NCBI RefSeq assembly: GCF_004331915.1
Contig: NZ_CP036528.1
Span: 1,254,567 to 1,318,566, forward strand
DNA from: Ureibacillus thermophilus
Lineage (GTDB): Bacteria; Bacillota; Bacilli; Bacillales_A; Planococcaceae
Reading direction: 5' to 3'
Length of the DNA: 64,000 nt
The position numbers and the translations under genes are program-made. Below the pieces are notes generated by a model, which saw only the letters and a list, made by a program, of their open reading frames with translations, made no database searches and was not told the DNA's origin. Numbering within the stretch: the stretch's first letter is position 1; the number at the start of each line of letters is the position of its first letter. Of this stretch, positions 37,638-45,057 are shown piece after piece.

Positions 37638-37844
37638 TTAGAATAATAGTTCTAAGAAAAAGGTTTTTAATGCATTTTCGGCTTCTAATCTTTTATCCTT
37701 ATCTTTCGTGAATTTTAGATGAATTTTCACTTCGTTGTCTAATATCTCCGTTAAATAATCGAACCTTTCATCAGATTTGTATATATATTTTCCTCCGTCA
37801 ATGACGATTTCTTTAATGCTTCGAGGAGGATTTACATGATTCAA
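37638..37844 (-). CDS. Small protein upstream of the recombinase (68 aa), unknown
   Basis: This is a 68-residue soluble, charged protein (VNPPRSIKEIVIDGGKYIYK, ending ENALKTFFLELLF). It begins at TTG 37844 with GGAGGG 6 bp before it and ends 18 bp before the recombinase start, so both are probably one operon. I do not recognise the family. Small genes beside serine integrases sometimes act as directionality factors or regulators; that role is only a hypothesis here. Confidence 0.72.
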   Translation of the reverse strand: MNHVNPPRSIKEIVIDGGKYIYKSDERFDYLTEILDNEVKIHLKFTKDKDKRLEAENALKTFFLELLF

Positions 37845-38151
37845 CCAGATCCCTCCAATTTTGTTGTGTTAAATTGTATTCGATTAAAAAGGATAATATT
37901 AGTCATTGTTCGGGGAATGCGCGTTTTTTGTTGGGGTGGGTTATTCTAAAAAGTTTTCTTGATGAGTTTGCAGGAAATAAAAAAGAAATTGGAACCTTTT
38001 GTCATTTTTTTCGTAAATTTAGTAAGGAAAGTTTTGGAATGAATTTGAAAAAGGTTGTGGGAATTTTCGTCGGTTATTTTTTACCTTTTCCCATGACGTT
38101 TTTATAAAGGAGTAAATAAGTGGAAACCGAATGGGTACAGAGGTGATTGGG

Positions 38152-38430
38152 ATGAATAAAAATAAAGTTGGAAATATTTTAGGAATTAATTCAATTTTAC
38201 CTGCAATCGTGAGTATGATCGTTTTTTTTATATTATCAGGACCGGATGCAGATGGTTATTTAATAGTAATAATTTTTAGTCTTTTATCAATTATCGGTGT
38301 TTTTATGGCTGTGATTGGCTTGATTTTTGACAAGAGGCGTATAACAGCCTTTATCGGATTAGTCGCTAACTTGATTGTGTTGGTTTGCACTTTTTTATTA
38401 TTCTTAGCGATGCGTATAGGGGAAGTTTAA
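38152..38430 (+). CDS. Small membrane protein (DUF4064-like), island cargo
   Basis: This is a 92-residue protein with about three TM segments (SILPAIVSMIVFFIL, IVIIFSLLSIIGVFMAVIGL and AFIGLVANLIVLVCTFLLFL). The small TM protein pattern recalls DUF4064. Function is unknown. AGAGGTGATTGGG lies before ATG 38152; an ATG seven codons upstream lacks a good site. The 37845-38151 interval shows no supported gene. Confidence 0.65.
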   Translation: MNKNKVGNILGINSILPAIVSMIVFFILSGPDADGYLIVIIFSLLSIIGVFMAVIGLIFDKRRITAFIGLVANLIVLVCTFLLFLAMRIGEV

Positions 38431-38457
38431 TAGAAAGGTAGAGTTATTTTGTCTAAA

Positions 38458-38731
38458 GAGGATGGGACATAAACCAAAAATTAAAGGGGCAGTTGAAAGA
38501 GTTTTGATAAAAAATTGATATAACTAAAAATTGATTGGAGTGACGGGGCGACTCCTGCGGGAACAGCCCGTGTCTCGAGACACCGCAGGAGCGAAGGAAT
38601 GAGCTCCGAGGAGGCTCGAGCCGGGCCCGCGGAAAGCGTCCCCGGAACGGAAATCAATTTTAATAACATATCAAAAAAACATCATTTTCTCCTTGGAGAA
38701 AATGATGTTTTTTTAGATTTGTCCCAGCCTC
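38458..38731 (+). repeat. GAGGCTGGGACA repeat element, copy R4 (inside the island)
   Basis: The 274-bp copy differs from R1 at only a few positions (for example GGGAACAGCC for GGGATCAGCC). It lies between the convergent small membrane protein and OYE genes. Near identity with a copy outside the island means recent spread, recent gene conversion, or an island from a close relative. Confidence 0.9.
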
Positions 38732-38776
38732 ATTTAGCATTGCAAACAAATATTTTTCATTGTTCTATATTTCTTG

Positions 38777-39907
38777 TTAACGTTCTTTTACAGGAAACCA
38801 GCCGGGTCTATTTAAAATTTGATCCCATAAGCCATCCGGAATGATTAATTCTTCTTGTTGGTCTGTATAGATGCAAGTTGCGATTTCATTTTCTCGTCCT
38901 TCTTCAATTTTTTGCATCCAATCAGGATCTACAATCATCTCTCTTCCTATGGCAACAAGTGAAATGCCTGTGTCGAGTGCTTCTTTTGCATCATCTGCGG
39001 TAATAATGGAACCGACTCCGATAAGCGGCACACGTCCATTGATGGTTTCAAGCAAATATTCAATGCGCGTTTTTGTTAAATCTTTGACGCCGACTCTTGG
39101 GGTGGAGCGGAAATCATGCAATGAAACATGAAGATAATCAAGCCCTTTACCGGCAAGAACATCGACAAACGCAATGGTGTCTGCCATCGTAATGCCAGGT
39201 GTTTCAGGTTCTTCCGGAGAAAAACGGTATCCGACAATGAAAGGGCTTTTCGCATATTTAGCGACAACGCTTTTTACTTGATCGATAATCTCAAGCGGTA
39301 ACGTCATCCGTTTTTCAAGGGTGCCGCCATATCGGTCAGTTCGGCGGTTAGAGTGAGGCGAGAAAAATTGGTGAATTAGATATCCGTTCGCCCCGTGGAT
39401 TTCAACTCCGTCAAATCCTGCTTCAATTGCCCGGCGAGTTGCTTCTCCAAAGGCTTCCACAAGTTCTTTTATTTCATTTTCTGTCAATGCCCTTGGTGTT
39501 TTCATTCCGGGTTTTTCAGCAGGAACAGCACTCGCACTGACGATCTCGCCATTTGGTACAAGTTCAGGTGGACATAATCTTCCACCGTGATGGATTTGAA
39601 GAATGGCCTTTGCGCCTTGTTCTTGAATGGTTTTTGCCACTTTTCTTAAGCCAGGAATCATTTCATCGCGGTCTGCTGCAAATTGGCCGTGGAATGCTTT
39701 TCCATTAGGCAATACATAAGCGCAGGCGGTGATGACTGCACTCACGCCGGAAGATCGGCGGGCATAGTATTTCAGTTCCACTTCCGATACAGAACCGTCT
39801 GGATTGGAAGACCAGTGCGTCATTGGAGCAATGACGATGCGGTTTTTTAAAGTTACACCATTTGGAAAAGTATAAGGTGAAAATAAATCTTTATATTTGT
39901 CCTTCAT
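38777..39907 (-). CDS. NADH:flavin oxidoreductase, old yellow enzyme family
   Basis: This is a 376-residue TIM-barrel FMN enzyme. It has LKNRIVIAPMTHWSS, LQIHHGGRLC, the EIHGANGYLIHQFFSPHSN motif with NRRTDRYGG, and a C-terminal IGVGSIITADDA and VAIGREMIVDPDW. OYE enzymes reduce activated alkenes, nitro compounds and quinones with NAD(P)H; B. subtilis YqiG is a similar protein as recalled. ATG 39907 with GGGGGAAA upstream fits the family N terminus; an in-frame start 22 codons upstream is less likely. It is the last complete gene before attR. Confidence 0.9.
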   Translation of the reverse strand: MKDKYKDLFSPYTFPNGVTLKNRIVIAPMTHWSSNPDGSVSEVELKYYARRSSGVSAVITACAYVLPNGKAFHGQFAADRDEMIPGLRKVAKTIQEQGAKAILQIHHGGRLCPPELVPNGEIVSASAVPAEKPGMKTPRALTENEIKELVEAFGEATRRAIEAGFDGVEIHGANGYLIHQFFSPHSNRRTDRYGGTLEKRMTLPLEIIDQVKSVVAKYAKSPFIVGYRFSPEEPETPGITMADTIAFVDVLAGKGLDYLHVSLHDFRSTPRVGVKDLTKTRIEYLLETINGRVPLIGVGSIITADDAKEALDTGISLVAIGREMIVDPDWMQKIEEGRENEIATCIYTDQQEELIIPDGLWDQILNRPGWFPVKER

Positions 39908-39982
39908 TAACGGTTTCCCCCAAACTGTTAAATTGCTACTATAACGATAAGCCTTTATCAGATTCCTTTTCAAATAGATTGC

Positions 39983-40207
39983 TTAAAAATATCCGCAGAG
40001 TGTTTTAGGACAAATCTTTCTTTATACAATTCCGCTCAAAAAATTGAACAACAATCGTATGATAAAGGATATTTAAAAGCAGGGATGCGGGAAGGAGAAG
40101 ACGATGTTTATAGAGTTGATGGTCCAGTAGACAATCCAATTGATGAAAATAAATTGGAGCTTATTGAAAGAAAGTTATATGTGTCTTCCATCATTGAAAT
40201 GAGGTAG
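39983..40207 (+). pseudogene. Startless 3' gene fragment ending in the attR arm
   Basis: An open frame of 74 codons ends at a TAG inside the right island arm. It reads YDKGYLKAGMREGEDDVY, then VDNPIDENKLELIERK and ends SSIIEMR. No start codon with a ribosome binding site was found. The composition looks like protein-coding sequence, but the family is not recognised. It may be the tail of a lost gene. Confidence 0.35.
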
Positions 40208-40250
40208 TGTTTTTTGTACCTCCATGCTTTTGCATCCGGTACTGGTGAAT
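40203..40250. other. attR of the island
   Basis: The arm GTAGTGTTTTTTGTACC (40204-40220) is followed by TCCATGCT, the common TTTGCAT (40229-40235), and target coding sequence CCGGTACTGGTGAAT. Confidence 0.8.
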
Positions 40251-40687
40251 TTGTACAATTGTTCGAACCAACTGCAAGCGTTTTTGAAAAAGAAGGAATC
40301 GGCCATGTAGTCGCCTCATTCGGTACGGAATCCGGCCGCGTGCCTTATACAGTGTTTATGGCCAAAAAGAGCTACTTAAAGGAAAATAAGGAAGTGGCGG
40401 AGAAATTTACAAGAGCCATTAAAAAAGCGCAAGATTATGTGTATGAAGCGCCAGCAGAAGAAGTGGCAAAAACCATTCAGCCATTCTTTGAAGATACAGA
40501 TGTTGAATTAATTGCGCAAGTGGTAGAACGTTATCGCCAGCAAGAATCATATGCGAAGGATCCGATTTTAGATGAAGAAGAATGGAATAACTTGCAGGAT
40601 ATCATGGATGAAGCAGGGGAGCTTCCGATGCGCATGGATTATTCAAAACTAGTGGATACAACATTTGCAGAGAAGGTTTCGAAGTGA
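40229..40687 (+). pseudogene. ABC importer substrate-binding lipoprotein, C-terminal part, separated by the island
   Basis: This is the second half of the gene at 29637. From FAS at 40229 it continues GTGEFVQLFEPTASVFEKEG, then FMAKKSYLKENKEVAEKFTRAIKKAQDYV and ends TFAEKVSK. It has no proper start of its own; the preceding codons are island DNA. Joined at TTTGCAT the full protein would have 329 residues, the usual size for NMT1-like binding proteins. The stop is 1 bp before the ATPase gene, so the downstream genes depend on transcription from within the island or through it. Confidence 0.9.
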
Positions 40688-40688
40688 T

Positions 40689-41453
40689 ATGGGCTTCTTA
40701 GTTGTTGAAAATGTCAGCCATACGTATTTTTCAAAGGATGCGGCAACGGAAGCGTTACAGGATATTCATTTAACCATTGAAGCAGGTGAATTTGTATCCT
40801 TTATCGGACCAAGTGGATGCGGAAAAACAACGCTGCTTTCAATTATTGCAGGATTGATTTCCCCGACGACAGGAAATGTATATATTGACAATCAAAAGGT
40901 ATACGGAAATAAAGAACTTTCCATTGGGTATATGTTGCAGCAAGATTATTTATTCCCTTGGAAAACCATAGAGGAAAATATTATTCTTGGGTTAAAACTA
41001 TTAAATAAACCATTTGATGGGAAAATTGCATCCAAACTATTGGAAGATGTGGGGTTGCCGTCCATTGAGAAAAAATATCCTCGGGAGCTTTCCGGTGGGA
41101 TGAGGCAGAGAGTGGCTCTTGCCAGAACGCTTGCAGTAGACCCGAAAGTATTACTTTTGGATGAACCATTTTCCGCTCTTGACTATCAATCAAAATTGAA
41201 GCTGGAAGATTTAGTTTCAAAAATGTTAAAAGCCTATAGTAAAACAGCCATTCTTGTGACCCATGACATTGGGGAAGCCATTGCGATGAGCGACCGCATC
41301 TTCTTATTCTCAAAAAGACCTGGCCGAATTCATCAGACTTTCGAAGTGCCAGAAGAAATTAGAAACTTAACTCCATTCGAAGCAAGAAGCCATTCAAGCT
41401 ACTCCCCGCTATTTCAAGAAATTTGGAAGGAGCTTGAAAGCCTTGAACATTAA
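40689..41453 (+). CDS. ABC importer ATP-binding protein (NitT/TauT family)
   Basis: This is a 254-residue ATPase with Walker [10 protein letters not shown], a [20 protein letters not shown]-loop, the signature [15 protein letters not shown] and Walker [12 protein letters not shown]. The PWKT(I/V) pattern is typical of SsuB/TauB/ThiZ-like ATPases. It follows the binding-protein fragment by 1 bp and overlaps the permease by 11 bp. An in-frame start 8 codons earlier lies within the previous gene. Confidence 0.93.
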   Translation: MGFLVVENVSHTYFSKDAATEALQDIHLTIEAGEFVSFIGPSGCGKTTLLSIIAGLISPTTGNVYIDNQKVYGNKELSIGYMLQQDYLFPWKTIEENIILGLKLLNKPFDGKIASKLLEDVGLPSIEKKYPRELSGGMRQRVALARTLAVDPKVLLLDEPFSALDYQSKLKLEDLVSKMLKAYSKTAILVTHDIGEAIAMSDRIFLFSKRPGRIHQTFEVPEEIRNLTPFEARSHSSYSPLFQEIWKELESLEH

Positions 41454-42237
41454 AGAACTCCATCAAGCATATAAGAAAAGGCTGGCAAAGGAAAAACGCT
41501 GGATTCGATTTTATCAATTACTGATCTTAGCAGGTTTTTTCGCACTATGGGAAACCGCTTCTTCCAATCGCTGGATTGATCCGCTCATCTTTAGCGCTCC
41601 TTCAAGAATTTTTAAACTACTGCAAAGCATGATTTCAGATGGTACGATCTTTATCCACATGAACTATACATTGTTTGAAACGATTCTAGGGTTTATTTTA
41701 GGAACGCTTATTGGCACGATTCTAGCAGCCATCCTTTGGTGGTTCCCAAATCTATCAAAAATTTTGGATCCTTATTTAGTTGTGTTAAATTCCATGCCAA
41801 AAGTGGCTCTTGGACCAATCCTCATTGTCGCCCTTGGCCCAGGAATGACTTCCATTATTACAATGGGGGCTATAATTTCAGTAATCATTTCCACAATCGT
41901 CATTTACACATCCTTCCGCAATGTGGATGCCAACTATCTAAAAGTATTGCAGACCTTTAATGCGACGAAATTGCAAATGTTTAAAGAAGCCATTTTGCCT
42001 GCATCATTCCCAACGATTATCTCTACATTAAAAGTAAATGTTGGATTGTCCTGGGTAGGGGTCATTGTCGGCGAGTTTCTTGTTTCTTCCCAAGGACTTG
42101 GCTATTTAATCATTTACGGTTTTCAAGTATTTAATTTCAATCTTGTGTTGATGTCCCTTCTCATCATTGCGATTTTTGCAACAATCATGTACCAGTTGGT
42201 TGAGATGCTAGAAAAACGGTTAATCAAATATGAGTAA
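41443..42237 (+). CDS. ABC importer permease (NitT/TauT family)
   Basis: This is a 264-residue permease with six TM segments and the BPD_transp_1 EAA loop ([25 protein letters not shown]) plus [21 protein letters not shown] 41443 has AAGGAGC 9 bp before it. It completes the importer whose binding protein is split by the island. Candidate ligands are thiamine precursors, aliphatic sulfonates or similar small compounds. No riboswitch was seen upstream of the operon to decide. Confidence 0.9.
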   Translation: MNIKELHQAYKKRLAKEKRWIRFYQLLILAGFFALWETASSNRWIDPLIFSAPSRIFKLLQSMISDGTIFIHMNYTLFETILGFILGTLIGTILAAILWWFPNLSKILDPYLVVLNSMPKVALGPILIVALGPGMTSIITMGAIISVIISTIVIYTSFRNVDANYLKVLQTFNATKLQMFKEAILPASFPTIISTLKVNVGLSWVGVIVGEFLVSSQGLGYLIIYGFQVFNFNLVLMSLLIIAIFATIMYQLVEMLEKRLIKYE

Positions 42238-42268
42238 AAAAGACAATAATAAATGTTTATAAAAATAT

Positions 42269-42621
42269 GAGGCTGGGACATAAACAAAAAATTATAGGGG
42301 TAGCTGAAAGAGTGTTGATAAAAAATTGATAGAACGAAAAATTGATTGGCGTGACGGGGCGACTCCTGCGACGAGCCCTCTCGAGACCACAAGGATCGAA
42401 GGAATGAATCAGAGGAGAGTCTAGCCGGGCCCGCGGAAAGCGTCCCCGGAACGGAAATCAATTTTAATAACATATCAAAAAAACATCATTTTCTCCTTGG
42501 AGAAAATGATGTTTTTTTAGATAAAGCGTCCCCGGAACGGAAATCAATTTTAATAACATATCAAAAAAACATCATTTTCTCCTTGGAGAAAATGATGTTT
42601 TTTTAGATTTGTCCCAACCTC
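42269..42621 (+). repeat. GAGGCTGGGACA repeat element, copy R5, with internal tandem duplication
   Basis: The 353-bp copy has the usual ends and hairpin. Its last 86 bp, from AAAGCGTCCCCGG to the TTTTTTTAGAT after the hairpin, are present twice in tandem (42437-42522 and 42523-42608). It therefore carries two full terminator hairpins. It lies between the convergent permease and ylaI. Confidence 0.9.
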
Positions 42622-42627
42622 AATTTG

Positions 42628-42831
42628 TTATAATTCTTCATCAATGCTGGATGAGCTGCGAAAAAATCGAAATTTTCCAGTTGCAAGTCTCTCCAATGTT
42701 TTTGTAGTAATGCGATCGTGGCATGTTTCGCACATAAAAGTATGAATCGGTCGATTTCTTAGTTTTTTAGCCAGTGGTGAGTCGTCTTCCAGTTCATGGA
42801 TGGAATCACAAAGAACACATTGGACAAGCAT
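42628..42831 (-). CDS. ylaI: YlaI family zinc-ribbon protein
   Basis: This is a 67-residue protein with two CxxC pairs (VQCVLCDS and FMCETCHD) that should bind zinc, as in YlaI (DUF2197). Function is unknown. It starts 11 bp after the end of the next gene upstream on the same strand, so the two are likely co-transcribed and end at repeat R5. Confidence 0.88.
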   Translation of the reverse strand: MLVQCVLCDSIHELEDDSPLAKKLRNRPIHTFMCETCHDRITTKTLERLATGKFRFFRSSSSIDEEL

Positions 42832-42842
42832 AGGATCAAGTC

Positions 42843-43343
42843 CTACTCTACTCGAATGGCTGCGATGTTTTTGATTGGGTTGTCCAAGTTGGAACCATCG
42901 CCAAAAATAATATGAACAGGTCCATCCTCTGTAAGCGGCTTACCATCTTGGCTGTATTTAAAAATTAATGTGTATGCTTCATCGATGGAGAAAGCATGCT
43001 CTGTGCCATCTTTGCATTCAAAAACCACTTTCGTTGCATCTTCTTCAATTTCAGCATTGTTAAGAAAATATTTAATTTCCATACCAAACGTACCAGTTTC
43101 CATGCCTTTTCGGTCAAATTTTCTTTCCGTTTTTAAAGTAGGAGGGAATGTTGCACCTTCCATAATTTCGCGGGACCAATGTTCACCCATTTTAAATAAG
43201 TACTTTAAATCTTCATTCTCTTCTTCTTTTGGTTTTGTAAAATAGGTTTTTAAGTCGATTCTTCGGTCATCAAAAATCCAAACGGATGGATCTAAAGTTA
43301 GTTTATATTTTACTTTGCCTTTAATTGGAATGATGCTTTCCAT
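42843..43343 (-). CDS. Conserved hypothetical protein
   Basis: This is a 166-residue soluble protein beginning MESIIPIKGKVKYKLTLDPS. The C-terminal part (PLTEDGPVHIIFGDGSN then PIKNIAAIRVE) is reminiscent of the end of the sulfite-oxidase-type fold, but no cofactor cysteine is evident, so a molybdopterin role is not claimed. GGGGGAGA precedes ATG 43343. It shares an operon with ylaI. Confidence 0.7.
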   Translation of the reverse strand: MESIIPIKGKVKYKLTLDPSVWIFDDRRIDLKTYFTKPKEEENEDLKYLFKMGEHWSREIMEGATFPPTLKTERKFDRKGMETGTFGMEIKYFLNNAEIEEDATKVVFECKDGTEHAFSIDEAYTLIFKYSQDGKPLTEDGPVHIIFGDGSNLDNPIKNIAAIRVE

Positions 43344-43519
43344 TATCAATTCTCCCCCTTAACGATTTTACATATATCAGTATACAGGGAGATGTTCTGT
43401 TTATAAAGAAATAATCATTATAAACGTTCTATCTTGTGTTGCTACTTGCATTTTTATTTGCTAAAAGATAAACTTTATTAAGATAGAATAGAAGAAATTA
43501 TATTAATGGGGGCGTCCTC

Positions 43520-43813
43520 ATGGATAAAAAAACGCAAGCTTCCTTCCAGGAAAAAGCATTAGAATTACTGCTTGAAGATGCAGATAAAATAGCTCGTTTA
43601 ATTAAAGTGCAAATGGATCATTTAACGATGCCGCAATGTCCATTGTACGAAGAAGTATTAGATACACAAATGTTTGGTTTGTCCCGGGAAATCGATTTCG
43701 CAGTGAAATTGGGATTGATTGAACGTGAGCAAGGAAGAAAGATTTTAGATACATTGGAAAAAGAATTGTCCTTGTTACATGAAGCATATACGAATGCAAA
43801 CTCAAACAAGTAA
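43520..43813 (+). CDS. ylaN: YlaN family protein (UPF0358)
   Basis: This is a 97-residue helical protein matching Yla[56 protein letters not shown]. In B. subtilis and Staphylococcus aureus YlaN has been linked to Fur and iron homeostasis. It precedes ftsW as in B. subtilis and has its own terminator. GGGGG lies before the ATG. Confidence 0.93.
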   Translation: MDKKTQASFQEKALELLLEDADKIARLIKVQMDHLTMPQCPLYEEVLDTQMFGLSREIDFAVKLGLIEREQGRKILDTLEKELSLLHEAYTNANSNK

Positions 43814-43819
43814 CAAAAG

Positions 43820-43850
43820 ACTCAAATCAATTTGATTTGAGTTTTTTTTT
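43820..43850 (+). terminator. Terminator of ylaN
   Basis: ACTCAAATCA and TGATTTGAGT form a perfect 10-bp stem with a 2-nt loop, followed by nine T. Confidence 0.93.
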
Positions 43851-43869
43851 AAAAAAAGAGGTCTTTGCA

Positions 43870-45057
43870 ATGAGAAAATATCTTTCCTACTACATCAGAA
43901 ATTTTGATTATGCCCTATTTTTTGATTATATTTTTCTATGCTTATTCGGTCTTGTGATGATTTACAGTTCCAGCATCATGGTGGCACTTGTCGATGGGAA
44001 AGAACCGGATTATTATTATAAAAAGCAATTATTTAATTTATTGGTTTCTTTTTTCGCTTTTGCTGTTGGGGCTTTTATTCCATATAAGCATTATAGTAGA
44101 AAAAAAATAATGGTGTTTATGGTTGGTTTAATCACCATTTTAATGTTTTGGGTATTTTTCTTTGGTTTCGGTGAAAGCGGAACAGGTTCAAAAAGCTGGA
44201 TTAGTTTGTTTGGCCTGATGTCTTTCCAGCCGTCCGAACTTGCAAAACTCATTATTATTTTGTATTTTGCAGGGACTTTTTATCGCAAAACATTAAATAA
44301 CCCAACAGTTGAATTGAACCCAAATAATATTATATATCCCATTATAGTATGGATTTTTATTATTTTCTTTGTGGCGCTTGAAACCGATCTTGGTGCCGTC
44401 TTGATCATTTCCGGAATTGCCATCGGTGTAGTTGCAGCAAGCGGCATACGCATCCGGACCTTCTTTAAGTTTTTTGCCGAATTAGTCGTTCTTGGAGCGG
44501 CGGTTCTCGGTTTTATATTGCTAATCAAAGGGGATAAATTTTTAACCCCTAACCGAATTGGGAGAATTAAAGCGTTCATTAATCCTTTTGAATATGAGCA
44601 AGGTTCAGGACACCAAGTCATTCAAGGGTATATTGCCATCGGTTCTGGTGGACTTGAAGGGGTTGGACTTGGACAATCTGTGCAAAAACTTGGATATTTG
44701 CCTGAACCGCAAACCGATTTTATAATGGCTGTAATTGCGGAAGAATTAGGTTTGATGGGAGTTGCTATTGTTCTTGGAGGTTTAGGATTTATCGTATTTA
44801 AAGCGCTACTAATAGCGCTGACGACGAAAGATCCTTTAGCCAGAATGATTGCAGCCGGCATTGCCAGTTGGATTGCCATCCAAACCTTTATCAATTTAGG
44901 TGGTTTATCAGGGCTTATTCCATTGACTGGGGTAACATTGCCGTTTATCAGTTATGGTGGATCATCTATTTTGGTATTATCTTTCGCAATGGGCATATTA
45001 ATCAATATTTCTATGTATGAAAAACTAGAAAAAAGGAAACTAAGGGGGACAAAATGA
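43870..45057 (+). CDS. ftsW: Peptidoglycan glycosyltransferase FtsW (SEDS family)
   Basis: This is a 395-residue SEDS protein with about ten TM segments. GSKSWISLFGLMSFQPSELAKL, the large loop QGSGHQVIQGYIAIGSGGLEGVGLGQS and PEPQTDFIMAVIAEELG are the family hallmarks, with LPFISYGGSS near the end. It polymerises lipid II at the division septum with a class B PBP. ATG 43870 follows AAAAGAGGT; an earlier in-frame start lies in the ylaN terminator. The stop overlaps the pyc start (ATGA). Confidence 0.95.
   Translation: MRKYLSYYIRNFDYALFFDYIFLCLFGLVMIYSSSIMVALVDGKEPDYYYKKQLFNLLVSFFAFAVGAFIPYKHYSRKKIMVFMVGLITILMFWVFFFGFGESGTGSKSWISLFGLMSFQPSELAKLIIILYFAGTFYRKTLNNPTVELNPNNIIYPIIVWIFIIFFVALETDLGAVLIISGIAIGVVAASGIRIRTFFKFFAELVVLGAAVLGFILLIKGDKFLTPNRIGRIKAFINPFEYEQGSGHQVIQGYIAIGSGGLEGVGLGQSVQKLGYLPEPQTDFIMAVIAEELGLMGVAIVLGGLGFIVFKALLIALTTKDPLARMIAAGIASWIAIQTFINLGGLSGLIPLTGVTLPFISYGGSSILVLSFAMGILINISMYEKLEKRKLRGTK

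Larger units (their letters stand above)
30168..40235. mobile_element. Serine-recombinase genomic island inserted in an ABC binding-protein gene
   Basis: The ~10.06 kb insertion is defined by its target. TTTGCAT occurs at both junctions (30168-30174 and 40229-40235), and joining the outer sequences there restores one uninterrupted 329-codon lipoprotein gene. Just inside the ends are inward-facing arms: GGGTACAAAAAACACCAC at the left and GTAGTGTTTTTTGTACC at the right. Brought together they form an attP-like inverted repeat centred on the TT of the shared core. The island encodes a large serine recombinase, a three-gene glucosylation module, a DHA2 pump with TetR regulator, an OYE-type reductase and a copy of the GAGGCTGGGACA repeat. 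Confidence 0.88.

Noticed and set aside
37874-38107. 77-codon plus-strand frame between the 68-aa gene and the small membrane protein gene
   Set aside because: No ribosome binding site, TTG start, and composition (many Phe, Lys in runs) typical of AT-rich non-coding DNA.
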